A stretch of DNA of 64,000 nucleotides from CBDCYS01 sp965226245 (GTDB lineage Bacteria; Acidobacteriota; Terriglobia; Bryobacterales; UBA6623). Within the stretch, counting starts at the first letter, position 1, and the number at the start of each line of letters is the position of its first letter. Shown piece by piece: positions 10,070 to 18,843 of this stretch. Location of the stretch: the NCBI GenBank assembly GCA_965226245.1, contig CBDDCL010000015.1:3472001-3536000 (forward strand), written 5' to 3'. The position numbers were made by a program, and so were the translations under genes. The notes beneath the pieces were generated by a model. It made no database searches and was not told the origin of the DNA. It saw only the letters and a program-made list of their open reading frames with translations.

Positions 10070-12889
10070 ATGCGAAGAACGATCGAGGCAGTGGCAGTGC
10101 TCGGCCTTTTCGCCGCGCTATTCGCGGGCGTGAGAGCCGCACCCCAGGGGACTTCCGGCTCCTCAGGCAAGCGGGTGACTCTGCTGCTGATGCTTGGCGT
10201 GAATTCGAGTGCTCCCGAGCGCTGGGACGGGGACGTTGAGGTTACCAATGGGCGGCTCGTTGCGATCGAGGGACGGCACTTTTCCGGGCTAGACAAGATC
10301 ACCGGACCCAGCTCCTGGGCTTGCACCAACCGCCGCGATGAAGTGAGCGGTTTTCCGCGAGTAAACTATAACGAGATGAGCCCGGCCGAGCTGCCGCCTG
10401 TCCTGTATTTCCCGGTGGGGGTTTACGTGACGCTCGAGGCGGCGCCATCCACCCGCGTCTCGGTCAAGACAGCGCAAGGGAATTTCGCTTTTCCCTTGTC
10501 AGACGCCGGCACCGAGACTTTGGAATTCCTCGGCGGCCATGCCACGGTTGCTTGGACCCCGACGGTGGAGCGTATCACCACCGAGCAGTACGAAGACGAT
10601 GAAGCGGCGATCACAACCTTGCCGGACGGCTCCATCGCCGCCGCTTGGGTTGCCTACCGTGACAGGGGCGACCGAGTCATGGTGCGAACGCTCTCCGACG
10701 GCTCCTGGTCGAAGACCGAAGAGGTGACGCGCCAGCCGGGCGACCTGTTTCGGTGCTCGCTCGCTGTCGACGCCGACGGAAATCTATGGGCATTTTGGAG
10801 CGAGCGCCAGGGGACGGCCTGGAGCATCTGGGGACGCCAGAAGAAAGGCGGCTGGTGGCAGACGCCCGTAATGATCAGCGGGGAAGGTTCGAATACGTTT
10901 CACCGGGCCGCGGCATCCGCCGACGGAACGGTCTTCGTGGCATGGCAAAGTTTTCGCGGCGGGGCGGGAAACGCTCAGAGCGACATTTACCTGCGTGCCT
11001 ACATGAATGGCTCCTGGGGGGACGAGGTGCAAGTCAGCACGTCACCCGCCAACGATTGGGAGCCGACCGTGGCCGCGGGCCGGGACGGTAGCGCCTACGT
11101 TGCTTGGGACGGCTACGACAAGGGCAACTACGATGTATTTTTCCGCTCCTACAAGAGCGGGACCCTGGGCGATCTTCAGGCGGTCACTTCGAATGCTCGC
11201 TTCCAGGCCCATGCGTCGGTGGCGGTCGACCCCAATGGCAACCCCTGGCTGGCCTGGGATGAATCGGGCGCCAATTGGGGCAAGGACCAGGGCTACTTAA
11301 TCACTCCGCCTTACGGCGTGCCGCTGCATCAAGAGCGCGCAGTCCGGGTGGCCATGTGGGACGGCAAGCAGTGGCAAGAGCCGAAGGCCAGGATCGCGGA
11401 GTTTTATGTCCACCGGCTGTTCCCCAACTTCGAAAACCCGCAAATCATCTTCGATGGCAAGGGCACGTTGACGATGGTTTTTCGCCACTGGACCCGCCTC
11501 AAGGCCCGCTCGATCGGCAGCTGGTTGCGCTGGGAAAACTTCATCACGCGGTTTGACGGCAAGAGCTGGTCGCCTCCCGTGGCGGTGGCCCATAGCCAAG
11601 GGTCGATCGAAAAGCGGCCGGCCTTGACGCGCGACAGTGACGGAAACATTGCGTCGGCCTGGATGACGGACAACCGGGAGTTCGTCGCAGGCAAGCCCAA
11701 GAACGCCGAGATCTACGCGGCGAATTTTGGCTCTTCATCCGCGGCGCCTTCCTACGACAGCGCGGCGTTCGTTGCCTTCGAAGATCCGTTTGTCGAAGAA
11801 ATCCCCATCCACCCCAATGAAAAGCAAAACGTGCAGACGATTCGCGACTACACCATCGCGGCGGGCGAGAAGAAGTACAAGATTTACCGCGGCGACATGC
11901 ACCGCCACACCGATGTTTCGCAGGACTTCAAATATGACGGCTCGCTGATCGAGGTCTATCGCTATGCGCTGGACGCGGCCGGGTTCGATTACATCGTGCC
12001 GACCGATCACCAATTGGGGTTCGACCAGGAATTCACCTGGTGGCAGGACGAGAAACTGACCGACCTGTTCCACGTGCCCGGGACTTTCACGCCGATGTTC
12101 GGATATGAGCGCAGCCTGACGTTCCCGAACGGGCATCGCAATGTTATCCTTCTGCGACGCGGCACCCGTCCGTTGCCCATTCCGGCGGATGAAGCCCGGG
12201 GTGAGGTCGGCGCGGCGAAGCTCTACGCCTACCTGCACAAGAACAATGGGATCTCGATGCCGCACTCGAGCGGTACCGCGCAGGGAACCGACTTCCGCGA
12301 CAATGACCCGGAAGTCGAGCCCCTGATCGAGATCTTCCAGGGTTACCGCGCCAGCTACGAATACATGGGCGCGCCGCTTGCCGCCAGTCCGCGGAAACTT
12401 CGCGAGCAGCGCAGCGGGTTCAATCCCCTCGGCTACTGGTGGAATGCCCTGCGAAAGGGTTATAAGATGGGCGTCCAGGCCAGCTCGGATCATTGGTCGA
12501 CGCACATCTCCTACGCCTGCATTCTCGCCGAGGAGTTCACGCGAGAGTCGATGTTCGAGGCCTTGAAAAAGCGGCATGCCTACGGCGCGACGGACAATAT
12601 CGTGCTGGACTTTCAGGCCGAGGTGGATGGCAAGTCCTACATCATGGGCGACATCATCCAATCCCGCTCAGCGCCGAAGCTGAAGATCCGCGTGATTGGG
12701 ACCGACCGCATCAAGCAGGTCGTGATTGTCAAGAACCAGCAGTTTGTCTACACGGGTCACCCCAACAGCGATGAGACGAGTTTTGAGTTCGTCGACCGTG
12801 ACTTTGAGCCCGGCTCGAACTACTACTACCTGCGGGTGGTCCAGAACAACAACATGGTGGCCTGGAGCTCGCCGATCTGGGTGGAGTAG
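10070..12889 (+). CDS. secreted DUF3604 (PHP-like) protein with N-terminal beta-propeller
   Basis: The start at 10070 follows a good ribosome site (tcggagg, 9 bases upstream); the frame opens earlier but without one. Residues 1-23 form a signal peptide. Residues about 150-560 contain repeated beta-propeller blades with the pattern DGSIAAAWV, DGNLWAFWSE, DGTVFVAWQS, DGSAYVAWDG, NGNPWLAWDE. The C-terminal third is DUF3604, related to PHP metal-dependent phosphoesterases: YRGDMHRHTDVSQD, DYIVPTDHQ, ISMPHSSG, QASSDHWSTHIS. The protein probably acts outside the cytoplasm. It follows DUF1501 by 85 bases and may belong to the same catabolic unit. Substrate unknown. Confidence 0.8.
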   Translation: MRRTIEAVAVLGLFAALFAGVRAAPQGTSGSSGKRVTLLLMLGVNSSAPERWDGDVEVTNGRLVAIEGRHFSGLDKITGPSSWACTNRRDEVSGFPRVNYNEMSPAELPPVLYFPVGVYVTLEAAPSTRVSVKTAQGNFAFPLSDAGTETLEFLGGHATVAWTPTVERITTEQYEDDEAAITTLPDGSIAAAWVAYRDRGDRVMVRTLSDGSWSKTEEVTRQPGDLFRCSLAVDADGNLWAFWSERQGTAWSIWGRQKKGGWWQTPVMISGEGSNTFHRAAASADGTVFVAWQSFRGGAGNAQSDIYLRAYMNGSWGDEVQVSTSPANDWEPTVAAGRDGSAYVAWDGYDKGNYDVFFRSYKSGTLGDLQAVTSNARFQAHASVAVDPNGNPWLAWDESGANWGKDQGYLITPPYGVPLHQERAVRVAMWDGKQWQEPKARIAEFYVHRLFPNFENPQIIFDGKGTLTMVFRHWTRLKARSIGSWLRWENFITRFDGKSWSPPVAVAHSQGSIEKRPALTRDSDGNIASAWMTDNREFVAGKPKNAEIYAANFGSSSAAPSYDSAAFVAFEDPFVEEIPIHPNEKQNVQTIRDYTIAAGEKKYKIYRGDMHRHTDVSQDFKYDGSLIEVYRYALDAAGFDYIVPTDHQLGFDQEFTWWQDEKLTDLFHVPGTFTPMFGYERSLTFPNGHRNVILLRRGTRPLPIPADEARGEVGAAKLYAYLHKNNGISMPHSSGTAQGTDFRDNDPEVEPLIEIFQGYRASYEYMGAPLAASPRKLREQRSGFNPLGYWWNALRKGYKMGVQASSDHWSTHISYACILAEEFTRESMFEALKKRHAYGATDNIVLDFQAEVDGKSYIMGDIIQSRSAPKLKIRVIGTDRIKQVVIVKNQQFVYTGHPNSDETSFEFVDRDFEPGSNYYYLRVVQNNNMVAWSSPIWVE

Positions 12890-12984
12890 CCGCGGTTCCG
12901 CGTAGGCCCGCAATCTGTCCATGAGGCGACAATTTGCGTTGCATCGTTGTTGTCAAACACCCGTCGCTCCCGTGGCTCCGGAAT

Positions 12985-13097
12985 CTCCCGTAGCGCAGGG
13001 CAGCTCCCGTAGCGCAGGGCAGCTCCCGTAGCGCAGGGCAGCTCCCGTAGCGCAGGGCAGCTCCCGTAGCGCAGGGCAGCTCCCGTAGCGCAGGGCT
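12985..13097 (+). repeat. 19-bp tandem repeat, about six copies
   Basis: The unit ctcccgtagcgcagggcag starts at 12985, 13004, 13023, 13042, 13061 and 13080. The first five are perfect; the sixth diverges after 17 bases because it becomes the left arm of a long inverted repeat. There are no spacers, so this is not a CRISPR array. Confidence 0.95.
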
Positions 13098-13184
13098 CGT
13101 AAGAGACCTGCGGCCTTGAACTCAGCCGCGGGGTGCGGCGCAACAAAAGGCCGCAGGTCTCTTACGAGCCCTGCGCTACGGGAG
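13080..13184. repeat. 38-bp perfect inverted repeat
   Basis: The left arm 13080-13117 (beginning ctcccgtagcgcagggctcg) is the exact reverse complement of the right arm 13147-13184, with a 29-base loop. It would fold into a very stable hairpin. The outer 17 bases are the 19-bp tandem unit, so the array looks like an expansion of one arm. Confidence 0.95.
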
Positions 13185-13243
13185 TTTCAAGAACGCTCTT
13201 GCAGCCGCAAGTCCACGGGAGTTTCAAGAAACGCTCTTGCAGT
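13181..13243 (+). repeat. two direct copies of a 25-26 bp word
   Basis: gggagtttcaagaacgctcttgcag at 13181 is repeated at about 13218 with one extra a (aagaaacgctc). Each contains the small palindrome-like caagaacgctcttg. The words follow directly on the long hairpin and precede the uvrA promoter region. Confidence 0.8.
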
Positions 13244-13301
13244 CAATCAAGAACCCTTACAGGCGGATTACGATTACGCGGTCCTGCTTCGGACCCTCCT
13301 C

Positions 13302-13307
13302 TATAAT
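13302..13307 (+). promoter_or_regulatory. possible -10 box of uvrA
   Basis: A perfect TATAAT lies 57 bases before the uvrA start. No clear -35 hexamer or LexA-type box could be made out. Confidence 0.3.
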
Positions 13308-13363
13308 GAGGACGCTGACGCCCGCTCGGGCTTTAGCTATTTCCCCGTTCCGAGAGTTAACCC

Positions 13364-16168
13364 TTGTCGCAGGACTATCTCGAGATTCGCGGCGCGCGGG
13401 TCCACAATCTGCAGAATATCGACCTCAAGCTGCCCCATGACAAGCTGATTGTGATCACCGGGGTCTCGGGTTCCGGCAAGTCTTCGCTCGTTTTCGACAC
13501 CATCTACGCCGAGGGACAGCGGCGCTATGTCGAGTCGCTCTCCGCCTACGCTCGCCAGTTTCTGGAGCGTATGGCAAAACCCGACGTCGAACACATGAGC
13601 GGGATCGCTCCCGCCATCGCGATTCGCCAGAAGAACACCACGCGCAACCCCCGCTCGACCGTCGCGACCGCGACCGAAATCCACGATTATTTGCGGCTCT
13701 TGTTCGCACGCGCCGGGGAGACGATTTGTTCCGAGTGCGGAGCACGCGTCTCGAAGGACAACGTCGATGATGTAGCGCGGCGCATCCTGGATCTTCCGGA
13801 ACGTTCCCGCTGGTATGTGCTGTTCCCGGTTCATGGAACGGCTGCGGAAGGGCTCACTGAAGCGCTCAAGGCCAAGCTGGCTGACTTGCGCGGCAAGGGC
13901 TTCAACCGCCTCTATCAGGACGGCCGCATGTTCGAGTTCTCGACACCGGAATCGTTGCTGGACATCGACTTCACCAAGCCGCTCTACGCGCTGGTCGACC
14001 GCCTCTCCATCAGCGGCAATCTTCGCGGGCGTGTCGTCGACGCCGTAGAGACCGCCTACCGCGAGTCTCACGAAGTTGTTTTCGAGCAAGCGACGGAGAC
14101 GCCGCCGGAGCGGCTGTGGTTTAGCGAGCGCTTCGAGTGCCGCCAGTGCAACATCGAGTATCCCGAACCGGAGCCGCGTCTTTTCAGCTTCAACAGTCCC
14201 TTCGGCGCCTGTCCGCGGTGCCAGGGCTTCGGCAACACGATTGATTACGACATGGATCTGGTCGTGCCGGACAAGTTCAAAACCCTGCGTCAGGGCGCCA
14301 TCGATCCCTGGACCAAGCCGCGCTATCGAAGGTATCAGCAAGAGCTACTGCGATTCGCCAAAGAGGCCGGGCTGCGCGTCAGCGTCCCTTATCACGAACT
14401 AACCGCCGAGGAATTGGATTTCGTCATCCGCGGCGGTAAGGGTTTCAAAGGAGTCGACGGCTTTTTCGCCTACCTCGAGCGCAAGAAATACAAGATGCAC
14501 GTGCGCATCTTCTTGGCGAGGTATCGCGGATACACCCTTTGCTCCTCGTGCAAAGGGGGAAGGCTGCGGAAAGAAGCTCTTAACGTGCGGGTCGCAGGCA
14601 AGACGATTCGCGATGTCAGTGAGCTGAGTCTCGATCGCGCCAAGCATTACTTTGACTCCTTGACGTTGAGCAGCGAACAGGCCGCGATCGCCGAGCAGCT
14701 CTTGGTGGACATTCGTCACCGCTTGACGTTTCTCAACGACGTGGGACTGGAGTATCTGACCCTCGACCGGTTGTCCTCGACCCTCTCGGGCGGGGAAGCG
14801 CAACGCATCCAGCTTGCGACCTCGCTGGGTTCGCGCCTGGTCGGCGCCTGCTACGTGCTGGATGAGCCTTCGATCGGCCTCCACAGCCGCGATATGAGAC
14901 GCCTGATACGAACCCTGAAACATTTGCGTGATCTGGGGAATACGATCCTGGTCGTCGAGCATGACGCCGAGGTCATGCGGTCTTCCGACCACATTGTCGA
15001 CCTCGGTCCGGGGGCTGGAGAACGCGGCGGCAAGGTGATTTTCGAGGGTCCTTACAAAAAAATTGTTTCCAACGGCGGACACTCTCTTACGGGGTTCTAT
15101 TTGCGGGGCGATTTCACGATCGGCGTGCCGCAAAAGCGGCGAAAACCGAAGGCCCGGAAGCGCCTGAAATTCGACGGCGCAATGATCCACAACCTCAAGA
15201 ATATCGACGTTGCCATCCCTCTCGATGTCATGACGGTCGTCTCGGGGGTGTCGGGGTCGGGGAAATCGACGCTCGTTCACGACGTGGTGTATCAGAGCCT
15301 CCAGGCGCTCAGAAAGCGGAAAGTAGCGGCTTCATCCGATCAGGAGATCCTGCGGCTCCCTTGCCGGCGTGTTGCCGGCGCCACGCTCATTGACGAAGTG
15401 GTGCTGGTTGATCAGTCACCGATCGGCCGCTCGCCACGGTCAAATCCCATCACTTATGTCAAAGCCTTTGACGCCGTTCGCGAACTGTTTGCGTCCACGA
15501 ACGACGCTCGCCGCCGCGGTCTCACGCCGGGTAATTTCTCCTTCAATATCCCTGGCGGGCGCTGCGAAACCTGCCAGGGAGCCGGTACGGTCACGGTCGA
15601 AATGCAGTTCCTCGCGGACGTGGAATTGGTGTGCGAAGACTGCGGCGGCAAGCGCTACAAGAACGACATCCTGGATGTTCGCTACCAGGGAAGAAACATC
15701 CATGAAGTCCTGCGGTTGACCGTGGAAGAGGCCCTGCGGTTATTCATTCGCGCGCCAAAGATCGTCAACAAATTGGCCTGTCTTACCGAGGTCGGACTTG
15801 GCTATTTGAGACTGGGGCAATCCGCCACCACTCTCTCCGGGGGAGAAGCCCAGCGTGTCAAGCTCGCCAGCCACGTGGCGCAGTCCAAGTGCGACGGGAC
15901 GCTGTACTTATTTGACGAACCTACGACGGGGCTGCATTTCGACGACATTGCCAAGCTGCTCGCGGCCTTCCGCAAATTGCTCGATAACGGAGGAACGGTT
16001 CTGATCATCGAGCACAATCTCGACGTCATCAAGAACGCGGACTGGGTGATCGACCTGGGGCCCGAAGGCGGCGAGCGGGGCGGACAGATTGTCGCCCAGG
16101 GAACGCCGGAGCAAATCGCCGCCTGCGAACAGTCCTATACCGGGTGCTATCTTTCGAGGGTGCTGTAG
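13364..16168 (+). CDS. uvrA: UvrABC excinuclease subunit A
   Basis: The 934-residue protein is of normal UvrA length and recognises DNA damage for nucleotide excision repair in the cytoplasm. It has two ABC ATPase modules: Walker A GVSGSGKSSL with signature LSGGEAQRIQLA, and Walker A GVSGSGKSTL with signature LSGGEAQRVKLA. Zinc-finger cysteine pairs are present (CRQCN/CPRC in the first half, CETCQG/CEDCGG in the second). The TTG at 13364 is used because an in-frame TAA lies six bases upstream and the protein opens with the usual YLEIRGARVHNLQNIDL. No frameshift or missing motif was seen. Confidence 0.97.
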   Translation: MSQDYLEIRGARVHNLQNIDLKLPHDKLIVITGVSGSGKSSLVFDTIYAEGQRRYVESLSAYARQFLERMAKPDVEHMSGIAPAIAIRQKNTTRNPRSTVATATEIHDYLRLLFARAGETICSECGARVSKDNVDDVARRILDLPERSRWYVLFPVHGTAAEGLTEALKAKLADLRGKGFNRLYQDGRMFEFSTPESLLDIDFTKPLYALVDRLSISGNLRGRVVDAVETAYRESHEVVFEQATETPPERLWFSERFECRQCNIEYPEPEPRLFSFNSPFGACPRCQGFGNTIDYDMDLVVPDKFKTLRQGAIDPWTKPRYRRYQQELLRFAKEAGLRVSVPYHELTAEELDFVIRGGKGFKGVDGFFAYLERKKYKMHVRIFLARYRGYTLCSSCKGGRLRKEALNVRVAGKTIRDVSELSLDRAKHYFDSLTLSSEQAAIAEQLLVDIRHRLTFLNDVGLEYLTLDRLSSTLSGGEAQRIQLATSLGSRLVGACYVLDEPSIGLHSRDMRRLIRTLKHLRDLGNTILVVEHDAEVMRSSDHIVDLGPGAGERGGKVIFEGPYKKIVSNGGHSLTGFYLRGDFTIGVPQKRRKPKARKRLKFDGAMIHNLKNIDVAIPLDVMTVVSGVSGSGKSTLVHDVVYQSLQALRKRKVAASSDQEILRLPCRRVAGATLIDEVVLVDQSPIGRSPRSNPITYVKAFDAVRELFASTNDARRRGLTPGNFSFNIPGGRCETCQGAGTVTVEMQFLADVELVCEDCGGKRYKNDILDVRYQGRNIHEVLRLTVEEALRLFIRAPKIVNKLACLTEVGLGYLRLGQSATTLSGGEAQRVKLASHVAQSKCDGTLYLFDEPTTGLHFDDIAKLLAAFRKLLDNGGTVLIIEHNLDVIKNADWVIDLGPEGGERGGQIVAQGTPEQIAACEQSYTGCYLSRVL

Positions 16169-16309
16169 AAGGCCGGGCGGTTCCGGGAAAGTGGCTGGCG
16201 CGGCACGTTGATCGCGCGGCTTCGCCATTTCACCCAGCCGGGTCTCAATTGGGTAGCTGCTGAACGCGGCGATGAGAGCGGAGGTGAGCGAACAACTGGC
16301 TGCGGAGCG

Positions 16310-16420
16310 ACACGAGCGCAACCCACAGTCACTCAACACCTCGCGGTACTCCCGGTTGGCGACCTTGCGCGCCACCTCGCGTTTGAAATGCACCCGGCAA
16401 CGCTGCCAACGCACCCCCTG
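16310..16420 (-). pseudogene. fragment of an IS256-family transposase
   Basis: The minus strand encodes GVRWQRCRVHFKREVARK, containing the WQRCRVHF signature of IS256/Mutator transposases, followed by about 15 related-looking residues before similarity is lost. No start, catalytic triad or terminal repeats are visible nearby. It is a short decayed remnant downstream of uvrA. Confidence 0.5.
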
Positions 16421-16456
16421 TCTGTCTCCCCCTTTCCAACCAGGAGGTAAAGACAA

Positions 16457-16621
16457 ATGGCACAGTGTAAGGGATGCACAGGACCGACGAGCGGCTTAGA
16501 GTTGTCCAATGCAAGCGATGCTCTCAGAAGGAGATCCTCACCCTGCAGCCTGCCCTTAACCGCCCTGACCGATTTCAAGCTCATTCTTGGATTGGAAAAT
16601 GCTATTCCCCTTTGCCGGTAG
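16457..16621 (+). CDS. possible 54-residue Cys-containing peptide
   Basis: An ATG at 16457 sits behind a near-ideal ribosome site (ccaggagg, 9 bases upstream). The open frame begins MAQCKGCTGPTSG and runs 54 residues to TAG at 16619. Apart from the CxxC at its start there is no recognised domain. It could equally be the front end of a gene whose remainder has been lost, next to an IS fragment. Confidence 0.25.
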   Translation: MAQCKGCTGPTSGLELSNASDALRRRSSPCSLPLTALTDFKLILGLENAIPLCR

Positions 16622-16642
16622 CTGCTCCCCGACCGGCCACGA

Positions 16643-17188
16643 TCAGAGCAGGGGTTTTGGCGGAAGGTCCGGCGGCGGGACCTGGCGGAACTCGAAGCGG
16701 GGGCGTCCCGCGACTTCGATTTCCCGCCGGTTGGAACTCTCGTTGCCGGAGTCATCGGTCAGCTCGACGGACGCCACAGCAGAGAAGTCGACATGGCCGT
16801 TGACCGGCTTTCCCCCCTCCAGCAGGGCAAGAGCCGCACGGGCGGCTTCCGCCGTCTCCGGATCGTAGGGCCGAACGTGAGCGCGGGGCGGGCCGGTCGG
16901 GAAGCCAGCGTCATCCAGGCCGCGCAACCAGAGGTAGATCGCCCCCGCCGACCCACTCTCCTTGTCGGGCTCGTCGATGGCGACCCAGTGAAGCCGGAAC
17001 TCCTCCGGCGGCGCCTCCCCTGTCGGCCAGCCCTCCATGGAGCGTAGCCCGCCGTAGGTCCCGTAATAGAGAAGAGAGACCACGACGACGGCGCCGAGCT
17101 TTACCCTCGGCGACCAGCGGCTCTCGAGACCCAGATTGAGCAAGAGCGCCGCCACGGCGGCATACGCCAGGGTCAGGAGCACGGTCAC
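16643..17188 (-). CDS. unknown membrane protein, third gene of ExbB/ExbD-like operon
   Basis: The 181-residue protein starts at GTG 17188, which overlaps the stop of the previous gene in a GTGA, so translation is coupled. Two hydrophobic helices open it (LLTLAYAAVAALLLNLGL and LGAVVVVSLLYYGTYGGL). A soluble domain of about 125 residues follows with an acidic beta-rich look and a Pro-rich tail. I do not recognise the domain. Its tight coupling to an ExbB-like channel and an ExbD-like protein suggests it is a structural or effector part of the same membrane complex. Confidence 0.7.
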   Translation of the reverse strand: MTVLLTLAYAAVAALLLNLGLESRWSPRVKLGAVVVVSLLYYGTYGGLRSMEGWPTGEAPPEEFRLHWVAIDEPDKESGSAGAIYLWLRGLDDAGFPTGPPRAHVRPYDPETAEAARAALALLEGGKPVNGHVDFSAVASVELTDDSGNESSNRREIEVAGRPRFEFRQVPPPDLPPKPLL

Positions 17189-17808
17189 CCGCTCTTCCCC
17201 GCAACCGCCCTGGTCAACAGATCTTTCGGGGCCCTGCTGAGCTGTGACACATCCCCGCCGGCATCGAGAACGAATCGCAGTGCCGTGATCTGGTGGCCCG
17301 TGCCGCTCAGCTCGTGAGTCCCGTAGTAAACAACGCTGACCTCAGGGTTCAATTTCTCGACCTTGACGGCGACCGCCACGGGTTCGTCGGTGTTGGCCTT
17401 GTAGTGCAAAAGGTTGATCACGTACTCCCCCGGCGCCAGGGTGCGTAAGGAGACGGTCTCCTGATTGATCGGGTTCGAGACCGTTCGGTCATCGATCTGG
17501 AATCTGTCGAAATATGTCCCCCGATCGTCGCGATCGAGGTGCATCAACCCCGTGTCCTGGTTGTGGTACCAGACCAGGCGTCCGCGGGGATCCTCGACGA
17601 TGGCGTCGATGTCGTCCGGGTGATCGTCCGGCCAGCGAATCGTGATCAGTATCTCTGCCTTGGAGTCGATCAGGCCCGTCTTCGCCGGCTCGTTCAACTG
17701 TGAGAACGCCACGACGAACATGAAGACGAAGCCGAGGAGGGCGTTGAAGAGCACATCGGTGAAGGCGTCCTGGCCTTCCGAGGTACGGTGAAGCCTGGGC
17801 TGATTCAT
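17185..17808 (-). CDS. ExbD/MotB-like single-span protein with unknown periplasmic domain
   Basis: I choose ATG 17808, ten bases after the upstream stop with aggtgagcggagg before it; an upstream in-frame ATG at 17877 would overlap the channel gene by 62 bases. The 207-residue protein has one membrane helix right after QDAFTDVLFNALLGFVFMF. Asp18 at the head of the helix is placed like the proton-carrying Asp of ExbD and MotB. About 165 residues of likely periplasmic beta-structure follow (RWPDDHPDDIDAIVEDPRG, LAPGEYVINLLHYK). It lacks an OmpA-type peptidoglycan-binding motif and the usual ExbD C-terminal fold, so it is a variant stator subunit at most. Confidence 0.65.
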   Translation of the reverse strand: MNQPRLHRTSEGQDAFTDVLFNALLGFVFMFVVAFSQLNEPAKTGLIDSKAEILITIRWPDDHPDDIDAIVEDPRGRLVWYHNQDTGLMHLDRDDRGTYFDRFQIDDRTVSNPINQETVSLRTLAPGEYVINLLHYKANTDEPVAVAVKVEKLNPEVSVVYYGTHELSGTGHQITALRFVLDAGGDVSQLSRAPKDLLTRAVAGKSG

Positions 17809-17815
17809 CCTCCGC

Positions 17816-18622
17816 TCACCTCGCAGCATCTCCTGCCGGCCGTTCTCCAACCACTGTGCCAACAGGCGCTGCCGCAACCATGACGTCGGTCACGACGGCG
17901 ATTCGGTTGAGGAGGTCCTGGGCCGAAGTATCCAGAATCTGGTACTGCAGCTTGAGCAGCGTGCTGGTCACCAGCCCGGCAATGGTCGTATAGAGGGCTG
18001 TCGCCATCCCGCCGCTCATCTCGCGCAGCAGTTGGGGCGCCAGCCCTGCTTCGAACTCGGGCATCTGCGCCACCGGCGTCAACATCAGAATAAAGCCGAC
18101 CATCGTGCCCAGCAGACCCAGCTTTAGCAGAAGGTCGCTGATGAAATGACCTATCGCGTGCCGGTTGGCGATGGTGTCGCCGAGGGCGGCAACCAACACG
18201 GTCTGCTCCCCGGAAAGAGACCCGGCGTCCCGCTTGGCCAAGAGATTTCGCAGGTGCTTCGTGAGATCCCCCGAGGTCCATTCCTCTTCGATCTCCGGTT
18301 CTGCTTCCTCCCCGGCTGAAAGTCCTCGCACTCGAACTCCCGATTCGCTCAGCGCGAGCGATTCCACGCCGCCCTCGAGCCGGGTCCGCTCTAGGCGCGC
18401 CAATCGATCTCGCTCTCCGGACAATTTATACGACAAGACAATCCAGTGAAGGGACGCGGCGGCGTAGATCGCCAGGATGACGTAGGAGATGTAGCTGCGG
18501 TCGCTCGCCAGGGCGGAGCCGAGCAAGCCCCTTTCCATCGCCAGAAAAAAGCCGAACGCCAGCAAGCCGGTGAGGATCAGAACCCTCAGTACGAGGTTGT
18601 GCGCGGCGGGCCTGGCTGTCAT
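17816..18622 (-). CDS. MotA/TolQ/ExbB proton channel family protein
   Basis: The 268-residue protein has four hydrophobic helices. Two near the N-terminus are LILTGLLAFGFFLAM and VILAIYAAASLHWIVL. The family core lies in the second pair, LLLKLGLLGTMVGFILML and ATALYTTIAGLVTSTLLK. The cytoplasmic loop between helices 2 and 3 is unusually acidic. It heads a three-gene operon on the minus strand. Members of this family use proton flow to drive rotation or force in a partner ExbD/MotB-like protein, which is encoded directly downstream here. No TonB-, Tol- or flagellar gene is adjacent. Confidence 0.85.
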   Translation of the reverse strand: MTARPAAHNLVLRVLILTGLLAFGFFLAMERGLLGSALASDRSYISYVILAIYAAASLHWIVLSYKLSGERDRLARLERTRLEGGVESLALSESGVRVRGLSAGEEAEPEIEEEWTSGDLTKHLRNLLAKRDAGSLSGEQTVLVAALGDTIANRHAIGHFISDLLLKLGLLGTMVGFILMLTPVAQMPEFEAGLAPQLLREMSGGMATALYTTIAGLVTSTLLKLQYQILDTSAQDLLNRIAVVTDVMVAAAPVGTVVGERPAGDAAR

Positions 18623-18705
18623 GGAGGATCTTTCGGTGCTACGAGTCTACAACTTCGGCTCACGGCGGGGTATAGTTAGGATCTCAACACCCAAGGGGAG
18701 TCGCG

Positions 18706-18789
18706 ATGACAGTGCGACTGAGAAACGCATTCTTGGTGCTTCTCACGGTTGGCGCGGCTGGAGTGGGTCGCCGGCCCCCCTCGCGCTAG
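18706..18789 (+). pseudogene. orphan signal-peptide start of a lost gene
   Basis: After a good ribosome site (aaggggag) an ATG opens a 27-codon frame, MTVRLRNAFLVLLTVGAAGV followed by a few residues and TAG. This resembles an export signal with nothing behind it. It is most simply the remaining front of a deleted or frameshifted gene ahead of the TPP enzyme gene; a leader peptide is possible but unsupported. Confidence 0.3.
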
Positions 18790-18843
18790 TCACAAAAATC
18801 AGAAAAAGCGTCATGGATTGACGTTGGCTGACAGGGAGCCAGC

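Noticed and set aside
11735..12661. Long minus-strand frame opposite the DUF3604 gene
   Set aside because: Antisense shadow of the PHP-like region; no domain or ribosome site.
12985..13097. Possible CRISPR array
   Set aside because: Units are 19 bp and directly joined without spacers; no cas gene is in the window.
16643..18622. Zorya-type phage defence system
   Set aside because: The MotA-like channel lacks the long cytoplasmic tail of ZorA, its partner lacks an OmpA domain, and no ZorC/ZorD/ZorE-like gene is near.
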